64,000 nt of DNA from Nostoc sp. KVJ3. GTDB lineage: Bacteria > Cyanobacteriota > Cyanobacteriia > Cyanobacteriales > Nostocaceae. A model generated the notes under the pieces. It did not search any database. It was given only the letters and a program-made list of their open reading frames with translations, and was not told where the DNA came from. The DNA is taken from contig NZ_WWFG01000002.1 in the NCBI RefSeq assembly GCF_026127265.1, positions 1,364,001 to 1,428,000 of the forward strand, in the 5' to 3' direction. The position numbers and the translations under genes are program-made. Positions 33,959 through 43,511 of this stretch are shown piece after piece; the stretch's first letter is position 1; every line of letters starts with the position of its first letter.

Positions 33959-35653
33959 TTACTGGCCTGTTACCAAATAAGATGAAGGAATTGCTTGGGC
34001 ACGTCCAGCACTGACGAGTGCTTGGTAAACAAAGGCAGCAACTTCGGCTCTAGTTGCTTCACGGCTAGGATTGAGTTGCCTCACGGTGGGATAGTTGATT
34101 ACTAATTGCCGTGCAGTTGCGGCGGCAACAGGTGCGATCGCATAATTAGGAATCTGGGCCGCATCGGTGTAAAAAGAAAGGATATTCTGATTATTCGTAG
34201 TTAAGCCCAAACCGTTAGCTAAAGATACTAACGCCTGAACTCTGGGAATTTGCTGTTGTGGTTTAAAAGTGCCATCGGGATAACCAGAAACAAATTGACT
34301 CTGGTAAGCAGATTGAATTGCAGCGTAAGCCCAAAAATTGGTTGCTACATCCTTAAACTTAATCCCTGCGCGTTTGGCTGGTGGTGTTAAAGCTTTAGTG
34401 ACAATAGTAGCGAATTGAGCGCGGGTTACAGGTTCATTGGGTTTAAAGCTGCCATCAGGAAAGCCAGCGATAATATTTTGAGAGGCTAAAGCTTCGATGT
34501 AGGCTTTTGCCCAGAAATTTGCAGCCACATCTTTAAAAGCGACAGGCCCTCCAGGGGGTACGTTAACAGATGCAGCAACAAAATCTACTGAGCCGAAAAT
34601 CTTTTTCTGATTAATATCATTGCCAACAGCGACAATTTTACTGGTTTTGGTAGCATTGTTCACATCGTAACGAGTGTTATTGCGAATCAGATTACCACCA
34701 GGATCTTGGTTGGTGCCGAGGTCGGGTAGAGCATTGACAGTTGCTACTACACCATCCCGCTTATTATTCTGAATGACATTCTTACGCAATATCGGTTTTG
34801 CTGACTCTGAGATAAAAAGACCATCTTGGTTTTCGATGATTTGGTTTTCCACAACTAGGGGTGTGGAAGTACCACCAATGGCCAGACCAAAACCAGTATC
34901 CTGAAATACGTTATTCCGAATTTCTCCTTGGGCAGCTTTAGCAATTGAAATCCCATTGCCTTTGTTTTGCACAAAGAGGTTACTTTCAATTTTAGGATTG
35001 CCTGTACCCGTCACAAAAACACCCTCTCTAACACTGTTAGTAAAAGTATTGTTTTTGATAAGGGGATTAGTTGACTCCACCCACACAGCCGTACCTCGGC
35101 TATTTGGGTTGGTGACGGTGACACCAGTAATTGTGGTATCTTGTTCGGCAAGAATGGTAACGTCCTGTCTGGCAAAGGTGCGGCTAGTGTAAAAACCTCC
35201 ACCTGTAATTAATATTGCCTGACCTTTACTAGCTTCATCACCTCGCAGTGTCACTCCTGGTTTAAGCAACAAGGGGAAGGTTTCGCCACTTTCTTGGTTA
35301 TAGTTACCAGGTGCTAATTGAATAACTGCACCTGGTTGGGCTTGACTGAGAGCGAAACTGATACTTTTGTAAGGTGCTGTTGAAGTTGCACCAGCACCAG
35401 CACTATCTGCACCAGTTGCGGGATTAACGTAAATCGCGGCAGAGGTTGTCGGAACTTGGGCTGTGAGAGTTGGGGCGATACCTTTTGAGTTAGTCGCGCC
35501 AGCATTAACCTGACTTGGTAGTAGTATTGAACCACCAGAAACGACAAGCATTGCCGTGAGTCCGGCTCCCACGCGTAAAGTATATCTGAGATGAGTGTTA
35601 GAAAGAAGGCGAAAATTTTTCGCTAGAGAAACGTGAAAACCCCGATATTTCAT
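33959..35653 (-). CDS. Secreted DUF1565 beta-helix protein with three SLH domains
   Basis: The 564-residue product has a long signal region (LRVGAGLTAMLVVSGGSILL, cleavage near residue 51). Residues about 70-370 are a DUF1565-type right-handed beta-helix (IYVNPATGADSAGAGATSTA at the start, then repeated NxFxNxxxxGIxI-like turns such as IESNLFVQNKGNGISIA). Three SLH domains follow (about 375-550): FKDVAANFWAKAYIEALA with GFPDGSFKPNEPVTRAQF, FKDVATNFWAYAAIQSA with GYPDGTFKPQQQIPRVQ, and a more divergent third with REATRAEVAAFVYQAL. It should sit in the outer envelope, held by SLH binding to the wall. The beta-helix may bind or process polysaccharide; no catalytic site is seen. Confidence 0.92.
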   Translation of the reverse strand: MKYRGFHVSLAKNFRLLSNTHLRYTLRVGAGLTAMLVVSGGSILLPSQVNAGATNSKGIAPTLTAQVPTTSAAIYVNPATGADSAGAGATSTAPYKSISFALSQAQPGAVIQLAPGNYNQESGETFPLLLKPGVTLRGDEASKGQAILITGGGFYTSRTFARQDVTILAEQDTTITGVTVTNPNSRGTAVWVESTNPLIKNNTFTNSVREGVFVTGTGNPKIESNLFVQNKGNGISIAKAAQGEIRNNVFQDTGFGLAIGGTSTPLVVENQIIENQDGLFISESAKPILRKNVIQNNKRDGVVATVNALPDLGTNQDPGGNLIRNNTRYDVNNATKTSKIVAVGNDINQKKIFGSVDFVAASVNVPPGGPVAFKDVAANFWAKAYIEALASQNIIAGFPDGSFKPNEPVTRAQFATIVTKALTPPAKRAGIKFKDVATNFWAYAAIQSAYQSQFVSGYPDGTFKPQQQIPRVQALVSLANGLGLTTNNQNILSFYTDAAQIPNYAIAPVAAATARQLVINYPTVRQLNPSREATRAEVAAFVYQALVSAGRAQAIPSSYLVTGQ

Positions 35654-35878
35654 TTTTTGAGTCTGTGATGTGCTGAAGTATGTCGAACAAGGTTAAAAAT
35701 AGCAGCCTGATAGCTGCTGTCAAACCCATGCAAAACTATACTGGATGATTAGCACAGATTCAGCTAAATTCAGTAAATCGCAAAGTTTTCCTCGATCGCG
35801 ATCGCTAACCATTATCTAAGCACTGATAAGTTGTATAAACTTACACTTAATTATAAAAATTTTATTGATCCGTTCCTT

Positions 35879-37243
35879 CTAAGCACTAATCACAGCGATC
35901 GCATCAATTTCTACTAATACGTCTTTAGGTAAGCGCGATACCTGGACACAAGCCCGTGCTGGGGCTGTGTCTTCCGGGAAATATTTCGCATAAATGGCAT
36001 TTACAGCCGCAAAATCATTCATATCAGCTAAAAATACAGTGGTCTTTACCACATCTTGAAAAGTTGCCCCGGCTGCGGTGAGGATGGCTTCAAGATTAGC
36101 TAATACTTGCTCGGTTTGCTTTTTGACATCATCAGTGTAGACGACATCACCAAGGCGGGGATCGATGGCAATTTGTCCAGCTACGAATAGAAATTGACCG
36201 GAAGCTGCGATCGCTTGATTATAAGGGCCCACGGGTGCGGGGGCGTTATCAGTATTAATTACTTTACGGGTCATAGATATTACTTTTTCTAACGATGTTT
36301 CCTGTTTACCGTTTTCTGCTTCAGCTGCGATCGGTTTATAGACTTCTCCATCTGGCATTATCGCACGACTAAAGTCAGCATCCTCAATTAGCCATCCATA
36401 AGTAGTGGTATCAGTCAAGTCTGCTCTTGTCAAATTTGTTTCCTTCAAATTTGCCTTTCTCAAATCTGCTCCTTGGAGAACTGCTCTCTCCAAATTTGCT
36501 CTTTGGAGACAAGATTGTTTGAGGTTTGCCTGTCCGAGATTGGCTCCAGCCAGATCAGTTCCAGTCAAATTTAAGCCTGATAGATTAAATTTCTGTAAAT
36601 TTACTGCTTGCAGTTTAGCACCCTGTAGATTTGCATTTTGAAAGTTTACGCCCTCTAAGTTAGCTCGACTCAAATCTGCTGCTACCAGGGAAGCTCCACT
36701 AAAATCTACACTACTGAGTGTTGAATTACTCAAATTTGCTCCTGTCAAGGAAACTTCTCTCAGTTTTGCACTATTCAAATTTGCATGACTCAAATTTGCC
36801 TTGTCTAAGCTGGCGTGACTCAAGCTTGCACTATTCAAATTTGCATGACTCAAGTTTGCCTTGTCTAAGTTGGCGTGACTCAAGTTTGCATTAATTAGAT
36901 TTGCTCCACTTAAGTTAACATTGCTTAAGTTTGCACCACTAAAGTTTGCTGCCGGCTGTAGCACACGTTGAGGGCGGCTACCAATCAAAATAAATGTACC
37001 ATTCACTTTACTGAGATTTGCGGCTGTCAGACATGCCTTACTAAAATCGGTTCCGTTAATTATTGCCTCTGTCAGGTTTGCCTTACTTAAATCCGCACCT
37101 TTAAAATTTGCACCAGTTAGGTCGGCATTCGATAAGTCTATTTGAATGAGGTCTGTATTTCTGAGGTCTACATTTTTCAGTACTGCTCTCTGAAAATTCC
37201 GTTGTCCTGCGGCATATTTCTCCAACAGTTCCTTAGCATCCAT
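35879..37243 (-). CDS. Fusion of a pentapeptide-repeat domain with a RidA domain
   Basis: The 454-residue product has a pentapeptide-repeat part (about residues 8-300) made of A(N/D)Lxx units such as ANLSHANLDKANLSHANLN, which folds as a square beta-helix. Then, after YGWLIEDADFSRAIMPDGEV and a 25-residue linker, comes a complete 131-residue RidA/YjgF domain (residues 324-454; VINTDNAPAPVGPYNQAI, LFVAGQIAIDP, the conserved Arg in PARACVQVSRLPKD). RidA hydrolyses reactive 2-aminoacrylate and related imines. The frame is open throughout. An internal start at Met-324 (36274) could give RidA alone, with a weak AGGAAAC about 25 bases before it. RidA is usually a free trimer. Confidence 0.9.
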   Translation of the reverse strand: MDAKELLEKYAAGQRNFQRAVLKNVDLRNTDLIQIDLSNADLTGANFKGADLSKANLTEAIINGTDFSKACLTAANLSKVNGTFILIGSRPQRVLQPAANFSGANLSNVNLSGANLINANLSHANLDKANLSHANLNSASLSHASLDKANLSHANLNSAKLREVSLTGANLSNSTLSSVDFSGASLVAADLSRANLEGVNFQNANLQGAKLQAVNLQKFNLSGLNLTGTDLAGANLGQANLKQSCLQRANLERAVLQGADLRKANLKETNLTRADLTDTTTYGWLIEDADFSRAIMPDGEVYKPIAAEAENGKQETSLEKVISMTRKVINTDNAPAPVGPYNQAIAASGQFLFVAGQIAIDPRLGDVVYTDDVKKQTEQVLANLEAILTAAGATFQDVVKTTVFLADMNDFAAVNAIYAKYFPEDTAPARACVQVSRLPKDVLVEIDAIAVISA

Positions 37244-37325
37244 AATGCACCTTTAAATACCATTGACACAGTATAATCACAAAAATTTTGTGTCAGAAAT
37301 ATTCCAATACTGTTCGGTTAAGGCA

Positions 37326-37391
37326 AGAGACGCGATGAATCGCCGTCTCTACAATAATCATTTTTTCGTCTTGACGGCGATTTATCGCGTC
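37326..37391. repeat. Pair of AGACGCGAT/GACGGCGAT-type palindromes
   Basis: AGAGACGCGATGAATCGCCG then TCTCT (37326-37350, imperfect) and GACGGCGATTTATCGCGTC (37373-37391) are variants of the repeat at 1479-1498 and 46098-46127. Confidence 0.55.
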
Positions 37392-37559
37392 TTTGTGATG
37401 ATTCCTCGCATCTTTACGCTCTAGAATTTCCATCAAAAAACCTGAACCGAACCGTATTGAGAGATATTCCTCTCCCCTCTTTCTTAGCGCCCTTTGCGTC
37501 CTTTGCGGTTCGTAATCAAAACCGTAGTTTTACTGATATTTATTTTGGCACACCATAAA

Positions 37560-37645
37560 TAAGTACTTGGACAGAATTAATTACACAATGTCATTGCGAA
37601 TGAAGCAAAGCGTAATGGCTGTAAATATTTTTGTCCAACTACTTA
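37560..37645. mobile_element. MITE-like element, TAAGTAGT family, copy 2
   Basis: TAAGTACTTGGACAGAATTA at the left and TTGTCCAACTACTTA at the right form imperfect inverted ends of an 86-bp element. The text TACACAATGTCATTGCGAA and TGTAAATATTTTTGTCC is shared with the copy at 21439. Confidence 0.6.
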
Positions 37646-37667
37646 TCAGTTTTTTTAGACCTGTTTA

Positions 37668-37829
37668 AGAGGATGTTTTAAAAGTCCTCTGGTCGGTAGC
37701 AAAAAGTTTTAGATCCCCCTAAATCCCACGATAAATTGGGGGACTTTGATTCTTCCCCCTTAAAAAGGGGGGTTAGGGGGGATCAACAAGTGCCTAAAAT
37801 TATAGCCAACCACTTTTAAAACATCCTCT
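37668..37829. mobile_element. MITE-like element, AGAGGATGTTT family, intact copy
   Basis: AGAGGATGTTTTAAAAG (37668-37684) and CTTTTAAAACATCCTCT (37813-37829) are perfect 17-bp inverted ends of a 162-bp element. The core has CCCCCTAAATCC and GGGGGGATC blocks. It is the uninterrupted form of the element at 8182-8515. Confidence 0.75.
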
Positions 37830-37845
37830 AAGATTATTCGTTTTT

Positions 37846-39294
37846 TTATTCTCGCTGAATTGGCATATCCAACCAATCGCTTAATTCATAAGCTAGCCAT
37901 TCCAATTCTGCTTCCGAAATGAAGCAATAGGTAACACCCTTAACATTAGTATGACTAATACCAGTAGCACTAATCTTATATTTTTGTACTCCTACCCAAA
38001 TATCTAATCCTGCTGGTATCTGAACTCGATTGCCTTCAAAGTCTCTAGTATGGTGTGTTGGCACATAAACCAGCTTGATGATATTTTCTCTAGACAATAG
38101 ATAGGGACGCTGAAATTTAAATCCTAATAATTCATGGGTTAAGGAAATTTGCTGCTGATTTATATGCAGTCGAATATGCCCGTAAAGATTAAACAAAACG
38201 GTATAAACCATCGACAAACCCACACCCCAAAAGGGAAGTGAGAACATGGCAAAGGGAATATTCACAGGGAAAGGGGTTGAGAGCGCGCCAATTGTCCACA
38301 CAAGAATAAATGAATTCCAAATGGTGGCAAACATACCGAGAAAAAATAGCGATGAAGGGAAACGAGGCGGAAGAATAATGTCTAGAGCATCCTGATTCTT
38401 GCTCAGTTGAATTTTGCTCCCAGATGGTTGCCTAACATCTAGAGTTGGAGCGCTTTCAATTTGCGGTTTATCCAAAGCTGCCAATGCGACATGGGCAGAA
38501 CCAAAACGTTTTTCTAAACTAGGTTCAGTCATTGACTTCAACCAGCGAGTCAATCCCTGACTTAGATGAGCTACCTGCTCAAACTGAATACGAAAATCTT
38601 TTTGGGGTAAATCGGCTGGGTGAGTACCCGTCACCAAGTAAATTAATGTTGCCCCTAAGCTATAAAGATCGGAAGCTGGAACTGTGCGGCCGCCAAATTG
38701 CTCCTGTGGCATATAGCCATAACTTCCTACCACAGTCCTAGTCCCCCCTTCTGTGGCGAGGACAGTTTGCACTGAGCCAAAATCTACTAAATAAACTTGA
38801 CCAACGCTATTACCAGAACGTTCTCCCAATAAAATATTGCTAGGCTTAATATCACGGTGAATAACAGGCGGATATAGCCCATGTAAATAAATGAGAATTT
38901 CTAAAAGTGCTTTGGCTATTTGTTTGACTTCTGCTTCGGTAAAAGTCCGCCCAGTTTGGAAGTATTGCTCTAAAGTTTGTGCTGGGATATAAGTTTGTAC
39001 TAGGGCAAATCCTTTAATGGTGGGTGAATTTACCTCAAAATAGTCTAAATAGCGAGGTATTAAGGGATGTGACAAAGATTTTAGTGTTTCAGCTTCTCGC
39101 TCAAACAGCTTGAGATCGTCCCATTCAAAATCACTACCAAAAGAGAGTAACTTAATGACGACTAATTCCTGAGTTTTTAAGTTACGAGCTATAAGTGTCC
39201 GCCGCCCGGCTTTTTTTCCTAATAGCTGCTGAACTTGGTAGCGTAAATCCCTAGCATCTTGTCCTCGGACATCGCCTAATATTTCACCAATCAT
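37846..39294 (-). CDS. Membrane-linked Ser/Thr protein kinase
   Basis: The 482-residue product has a kinase domain at about residues 17-275: the glycine loop is weak, but the ATP Lys is in LVVIKLLSF, the catalytic loop is VIHRDIKPSNILL and the metal loop is VYLVDFGSVQ. The APE-like site is GYMPQEQFGG with the DLYSLGATLIYLVTG helix after it. Residues about 310-380 hold two membrane segments (SLFFLGMFATIWNSFILVWT and SLPFWGVGLSMVYTVLFNLY) and then a beta-rich cytoplasmic end. It should phosphorylate proteins at the membrane. It is divergent from cbiT with a 94-base gap. Confidence 0.93.
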   Translation of the reverse strand: MIGEILGDVRGQDARDLRYQVQQLLGKKAGRRTLIARNLKTQELVVIKLLSFGSDFEWDDLKLFEREAETLKSLSHPLIPRYLDYFEVNSPTIKGFALVQTYIPAQTLEQYFQTGRTFTEAEVKQIAKALLEILIYLHGLYPPVIHRDIKPSNILLGERSGNSVGQVYLVDFGSVQTVLATEGGTRTVVGSYGYMPQEQFGGRTVPASDLYSLGATLIYLVTGTHPADLPQKDFRIQFEQVAHLSQGLTRWLKSMTEPSLEKRFGSAHVALAALDKPQIESAPTLDVRQPSGSKIQLSKNQDALDIILPPRFPSSLFFLGMFATIWNSFILVWTIGALSTPFPVNIPFAMFSLPFWGVGLSMVYTVLFNLYGHIRLHINQQQISLTHELLGFKFQRPYLLSRENIIKLVYVPTHHTRDFEGNRVQIPAGLDIWVGVQKYKISATGISHTNVKGVTYCFISEAELEWLAYELSDWLDMPIQRE

Positions 39295-39388
39295 TATGGT
39301 TTCTTATAATGCTACGTTTGAAAAGTTTTTATAGCTTATGACTTTTCAATTTGGCAAATCGATATCTTTAGTATAATTGCGTAATTCT

Positions 39389-39991
39389 ATGCCCTCCCAA
39401 CTTTGGCCTTATATTACCCCTGGTATTCCTGATGAATTATTCGAGCATTTGCCAGGAATTCCCCTGAGTCAGCGAGAAGTCCGACTATTGTTAATTGCTC
39501 AACTACGCTTAACCTCAGATTCTGTTTTGTGGGATATTGGTGCAGGAACAGGTACAATTCCCGTAGAAGTGGGGTTATTATGTCCAAAGGGTCAGATTAT
39601 CGCTATCGAAAGGGATGAAGAAGTAGCTAATCTGATCAAGCGTAACTGCGATCGCTTTGATGTGAAAAACGTCGAAGTAATTGAAGGTAGTGCCCCTGAG
39701 TGTTTACATGACCTTAAGCTTGCCCCTCACCGCATTTGTATTGAGGGAGGAAGACCCATTCAGGAAATATTGCAAGCAGCTTGGCATTATTTGCCACCAT
39801 CCGGTCGGGTTGTAGCCACAGCTGCTAATCTAGAGAGTCTATATGCTATTTCTCAGAGCTTTTCTCTATTAAGGGCTAGAAATATCGAAGTAGTACAGTC
39901 TGCGGTTAACCGCTTGGAGACGCGCGGCTTTTCTCAAACCTTTACTGCTGTTGATCCCATTTTTATCCTTAGTGGTGAGAAACTGGATTAA
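39389..39991 (+). CDS. cbiT: Precorrin-6Y C5,15-methyltransferase, CbiT-type subunit
   Basis: I use ATG 39389; an in-frame TTG at 39377 is weaker. The 200-residue product has the SAM site LWDIGAGTGTIPVEVG, then GQIIAIERDEEVANLIKRN, VIEGSAPECL and ICIEGGRPIQEIL, which fit CbiT. CbiT methylates C15 and decarboxylates precorrin-8w-type intermediates in cobalamin synthesis. It is followed after 15 bases by cdsA. No other cobalamin gene is in the window; the partner CbiE must be elsewhere. Confidence 0.9.
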   Translation: MPSQLWPYITPGIPDELFEHLPGIPLSQREVRLLLIAQLRLTSDSVLWDIGAGTGTIPVEVGLLCPKGQIIAIERDEEVANLIKRNCDRFDVKNVEVIEGSAPECLHDLKLAPHRICIEGGRPIQEILQAAWHYLPPSGRVVATAANLESLYAISQSFSLLRARNIEVVQSAVNRLETRGFSQTFTAVDPIFILSGEKLD

Positions 39992-40006
39992 ATCCAAAAT
40001 ACTTCT

Positions 40007-40897
40007 ATGCCTTGGTCTCGGATTATTAGTGGAATTGTTGCGATCGCTCTTGCTCTTTCTGTTACCCTTTTGGGGGGTTGGTACTTTACCATCATGTTTG
40101 CGGTTGTCGTCTTTTTGGGTCAACAGGAATATTTTAATTTGGTGCGAGCCAGAGGCATCGCTCCCGCAGCTAAAACCACTATGGCTGTCAGCCTAATTTT
40201 GCTAGTAATTTGTACTATTGATGGCAGTTTAGCTGACGCTGTAATGCCCTTAGCTGGCACACTTATCTGTTTTTATCTGTTATTTCAGCCCAAATTTGCC
40301 ACGATCGCTGACGTTTCCGCTTCTATTATGGGACTATTTTACGTTGGTTATTTGCCAAGTTACTGGGTGCGGTTACGAGCAATTGATAGTGCTGCTTTTA
40401 GTAATCTCCCATTAGGAGCTTACTGGCCTACAACTTGGACAGATTTCTGGGAAAAGGCAAATTCTGCTTCTTTACCAGAAGGTTTTACAGCAACACTGCT
40501 GACTTTTTTGTGTATTTGGGCAGCCGATATTGGTGCTTATACTATTGGCAAATTCTTTGGGAAAACCCGTTTGTCTGAGATTAGCCCGAAAAAAACTGTA
40601 GAAGGTGCTGTCTTTGGCATTACTTCAAGTGTTGCTGTAGCCATAGCAGGAGCCTATTATCTCCATTTGCCCAGATCCCCGTTTACTGGTTTAGCTCTAG
40701 GTTTGCTGATTGGCATTGCTAGTCTTTTAGGGGATCTTACAGAGTCTATGCTTAAACGAGATGCTGGAGTCAAAGATTCTGGACAATTGATCCCCGGTCA
40801 TGGTGGTATTTTAGACCGTACTGATAGTTATATTTTCACGGCTCCTTTGGTTTATTATTTTGTGACATTACTATTACCGCTAATAGCACATAGGTGA
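40007..40897 (+). CDS. cdsA: Phosphatidate cytidylyltransferase
   Basis: The 296-residue product has about eight membrane segments (for example IISGIVAIALALSVTLLGGW at the start and PLVYYFVTLLLPLIA at the end). The family signature is in SMLKRDAGVKDSGQLIPGHG then GILDRTDS. CdsA makes CDP-diacylglycerol from phosphatidic acid and CTP, the step that leads to phosphatidylglycerol, needed for thylakoids. It is 15 bases after cbiT, so the two are probably co-transcribed, though their pathways differ. Confidence 0.95.
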   Translation: MPWSRIISGIVAIALALSVTLLGGWYFTIMFAVVVFLGQQEYFNLVRARGIAPAAKTTMAVSLILLVICTIDGSLADAVMPLAGTLICFYLLFQPKFATIADVSASIMGLFYVGYLPSYWVRLRAIDSAAFSNLPLGAYWPTTWTDFWEKANSASLPEGFTATLLTFLCIWAADIGAYTIGKFFGKTRLSEISPKKTVEGAVFGITSSVAVAIAGAYYLHLPRSPFTGLALGLLIGIASLLGDLTESMLKRDAGVKDSGQLIPGHGGILDRTDSYIFTAPLVYYFVTLLLPLIAHR

Positions 40898-41066
40898 GTT
40901 GGGTATTGGGCATTGGGCACTTGTACTGAGCGTAGCTGAAGTATTGCTCCTTGTTAATTACAGCGTTTTCAGGTAAATGAAGTACACAGGTAGGGGCACA
41001 GCAGTTCTAGGCTGTTGACTCTGTGCCTTTTAGGAGTTAAAAGCCCAATTCTTTAATTTTTCATCA

Positions 41067-41780
41067 TCAAGGATTAATTTTAATCCCTCCACGACACACC
41101 AACTTGCCTGGGATCAGTGTTAGTTCTTGGATATCGACATCTGAACCAAGATCCACGTTGTATTCATGATTGTCGTCTAATACATCTTGCTGGTGAGACT
41201 TTATTTTTATATGTGCTAGTTGCAACTCATGTCCATTGATTAACCGTAAGCCCAGACAAATCTCTAGAGGCGTTGTTTCACTATTGGTTACTCTCAAGCC
41301 TCGCAGTATAATTTGATTGTTATCAAGAATAATTTCTTGCCAGTTAATTGGTTGTGACTCTGAGAAATGTGTCGGTAAAACCTTAACCAGTAAATCGCTC
41401 AAAGCAGTCGATAATAAATGAGATGAGAGAGAAGCATTCAGATCCTTCTCGTCTACGATCAAATCGCCAACTACTGGTACTGTTTCTAACAGTCTTAGAG
41501 GTTTTCCCTTGAGTACGGAACCAATGTTTATCTGAATATTTTCTGCTGTTAATTGAATTTTTGTAATCAGGAGACCTTGATAAACTGCATGAGTAGCAAA
41601 AATAGATACCAAGGGGATGCGTCCAGAGAGAAGTTCGCGATCGCTTGTTTTAATCTCCACTTCTAATTCCGATATTTGGCTCACTTGCGCTCTCAACCAG
41701 AGCTTTAGGGCTTTTGTGACTACCTGCGTAATTATACGTATCTTATTTGCAGGTGTTGTTTGAGAATTTTGCTCTGGCAT
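41067..41780 (-). CDS. DUF2993 (LmeA-like) protein
   Basis: The 237-residue product has a polar N-terminus and no signal peptide. It then has the alternating strands typical of DUF2993: LWLRAQVSQISELEVEIKTS, SGRIPLVSIFATHAVYQGLL, KIQLTAENIQINIGSVLKGK and the closing DIQELTLIPGKLVCRGGIKI. The actinobacterial LmeA member binds phospholipid; the cyanobacterial role is unknown. It is convergent with cdsA and divergent from the pseudouridine synthase gene. Confidence 0.85.
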   Translation of the reverse strand: MPEQNSQTTPANKIRIITQVVTKALKLWLRAQVSQISELEVEIKTSDRELLSGRIPLVSIFATHAVYQGLLITKIQLTAENIQINIGSVLKGKPLRLLETVPVVGDLIVDEKDLNASLSSHLLSTALSDLLVKVLPTHFSESQPINWQEIILDNNQIILRGLRVTNSETTPLEICLGLRLINGHELQLAHIKIKSHQQDVLDDNHEYNVDLGSDVDIQELTLIPGKLVCRGGIKINP

Positions 41781-41913
41781 CTAACCAATTTGTTTATGAG
41801 TATTTACTTAACAACCGAACAGAAATTAAACAAGTCTTAAATGTAACATTTATGCCTACTCGCTACAAAATGCAAATATCATTTAATTGTTAACAGTAAA
41901 TAAGCAATTACAC

Positions 41914-42672
41914 ATGGAGGTACGGTTACAAAAAATTCTTGCTCAATGGGGCATCGCCTCGCGTCGTGAAGCCGAAGAAATGATTAGGCAGTCACGGGTG
42001 CAGATCAATGGGGTATTGGCGCATTTGGGTCAAAAAATTGATCCCCAAAAAGATGCGATCGCTATTGATGGTAAACCTGTATCCGAAAAGCAGCGTCCGG
42101 CTTTAATATATCTATTGCTGCATAAACCTGCGGGAGTAGTTTCGACTTGCTACGACCCTCACCGAAGAACAACAGTCCTGGATTTACTACCGAAAGAATT
42201 ACGGGAGGGTTCAGGTATTCACCCAGTTGGGCGTTTAGATGCAGACTCTACAGGAGCATTAATCCTGACTAACGACGGAAATCTGACATTTGGACTAACC
42301 CATCCCCGCCACAGTATTTCCAAGACATATCATGTTTTGGTCAAAGGACACCCCCCAGAAGCAATACTCCAAAAGTGGCGACAGGGTGTGATGTTGGAGG
42401 GAAGAAAAACCAGGGCGGCTAAGGTAAATCTAATAGAACGTCGTGCCGAGCAAAGCTTTTTAGAAATAGTATTGCAGGAGGGAAGAAATCGCCAAATTCG
42501 CCGGATAGCCCAACAGTTAGGATACCCAGTAATTCAGCTGCATCGGACTGCAATCGGCCCAATTCAATTACAAACTCCCAAAGAACCCTTATTGTCAGAG
42601 GGTAAATATCGTTCCCTAAACGAGCATGAAATTCACTTTTTGCAAGATCAGATAACGCAACCTAATTATTGA
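41914..42672 (+). CDS. Pseudouridine synthase of the RsuA/RluB family
   Basis: I use ATG 41914 (MEVRLQKILAQWGIASRREA); the in-frame TTG at 41887 is weaker. The 252-residue product has an N-terminal S4 RNA-binding domain (about residues 1-60), then a catalytic domain with LLLHKPAGVVST and the active Asp in HPVGRLDADSTGALILTNDG. LQEGRNRQIRRIAQQLGYPV is the closing family motif. It converts uridine to pseudouridine in rRNA, RluB-type 23S or RsuA-type 16S; which one cannot be told here. The next gene, rodZ-like, begins 30 bases later. Confidence 0.93.
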   Translation: MEVRLQKILAQWGIASRREAEEMIRQSRVQINGVLAHLGQKIDPQKDAIAIDGKPVSEKQRPALIYLLLHKPAGVVSTCYDPHRRTTVLDLLPKELREGSGIHPVGRLDADSTGALILTNDGNLTFGLTHPRHSISKTYHVLVKGHPPEAILQKWRQGVMLEGRKTRAAKVNLIERRAEQSFLEIVLQEGRNRQIRRIAQQLGYPVIQLHRTAIGPIQLQTPKEPLLSEGKYRSLNEHEIHFLQDQITQPNY

Positions 42673-42701
42673 TTCAGTGGAGTTAAGGAGTGTCAGTAGA
42701 G

Positions 42702-43511
42702 ATGAAATGGCTAAGAAAGAAGAATAATCACCAGCCATCACTTTCATTAGAGCAACAACGGGCTGAAAAGTTGGCAGAATTGGGCGCTCAACTTTGGGCA
42801 TTGCGTCAAGAACAGGGACTATCTCTAGAGCAAATGGTTGCATTAACCAGAGTTCCCCGACGATTATTACAGGCGATCGAAGAAGGCAATTTAAACGATC
42901 TGCCAGAACCAGTCTATATTCAGGGTTTGATCAGGCAATTCGCCGATGCATTAGGCTTGAATGGAGTAGAATTTTCTGCCAATTTTCCCATCAGTTCTGC
43001 ACAATTAAATCCCCAAGGGATGGGGAATACTTCACCCCTGAGTCAACTTCGTCCGATTCATCTTTACTTCCTTTACATATTGCTAATAGTATGCTCAGTA
43101 AATGGCTTATCTCTGTTATTAAATAACGCCATATTGCAAGCAAGTAATAGCTCCCAGCCATATCCAAAACAAAAATCCATTGTTAAACCAGAGCCAACTC
43201 AACCACAAGAGTCACCAGAGGTTCTACCTGTCAGCGATCCCCTCAACACCGCACAACAGAAACAGCCTGTACAGATAGGCGTTACCTTGAAAGCATCATC
43301 TTGGATTCGCGTCATAGCCGATGGCAAAACTCAGTTTGAGGGTGTTCTCCCAGAGGGAACTCACCGCACTTGGAAAGCTCAAGAGCAACTGACAGTTAAA
43401 ACTGATAATGCTGGTGGTGTTTTGATGAGCGTTAATCAAGAGAAAGCCAAGGAAATGGGAGAGCCAGGGAAAGAGGAAGAAGTTAGGATTGCGGCAAAAC
43501 CTAAGTTTTGA
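42702..43511 (+). CDS. RodZ-like protein: Xre-type HTH, one membrane helix, DUF4115
   Basis: I use ATG 42702; a GTG four codons earlier (42690) is possible. The product of about 269 residues has an N-terminal HTH (LGAQLWALRQEQGLSLEQMV and RVPRRLLQAIEEGNLNDLPE), a single membrane helix near 125-145 (LYFLYILLIVCSVNGLSLLL), a Pro/Gln linker and a C-terminal DUF4115 domain (KASSWIRVIADGKTQFEGVL). RodZ links MreB filaments to the wall machinery and shapes cells. It is next to the pseudouridine synthase gene and likely co-transcribed. Confidence 0.85.
   Translation: MKWLRKKNNHQPSLSLEQQRAEKLAELGAQLWALRQEQGLSLEQMVALTRVPRRLLQAIEEGNLNDLPEPVYIQGLIRQFADALGLNGVEFSANFPISSAQLNPQGMGNTSPLSQLRPIHLYFLYILLIVCSVNGLSLLLNNAILQASNSSQPYPKQKSIVKPEPTQPQESPEVLPVSDPLNTAQQKQPVQIGVTLKASSWIRVIADGKTQFEGVLPEGTHRTWKAQEQLTVKTDNAGGVLMSVNQEKAKEMGEPGKEEEVRIAAKPKF

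Larger units (their letters stand above)
37244..37845. other. Intergenic region with several repeats
   Basis: 602 bases between the RidA fusion and the kinase. It holds the palindromes at 37326-37391 and MITE-like elements at 37560-37645 and 37668-37829. No gene is seen. Confidence 0.6.
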
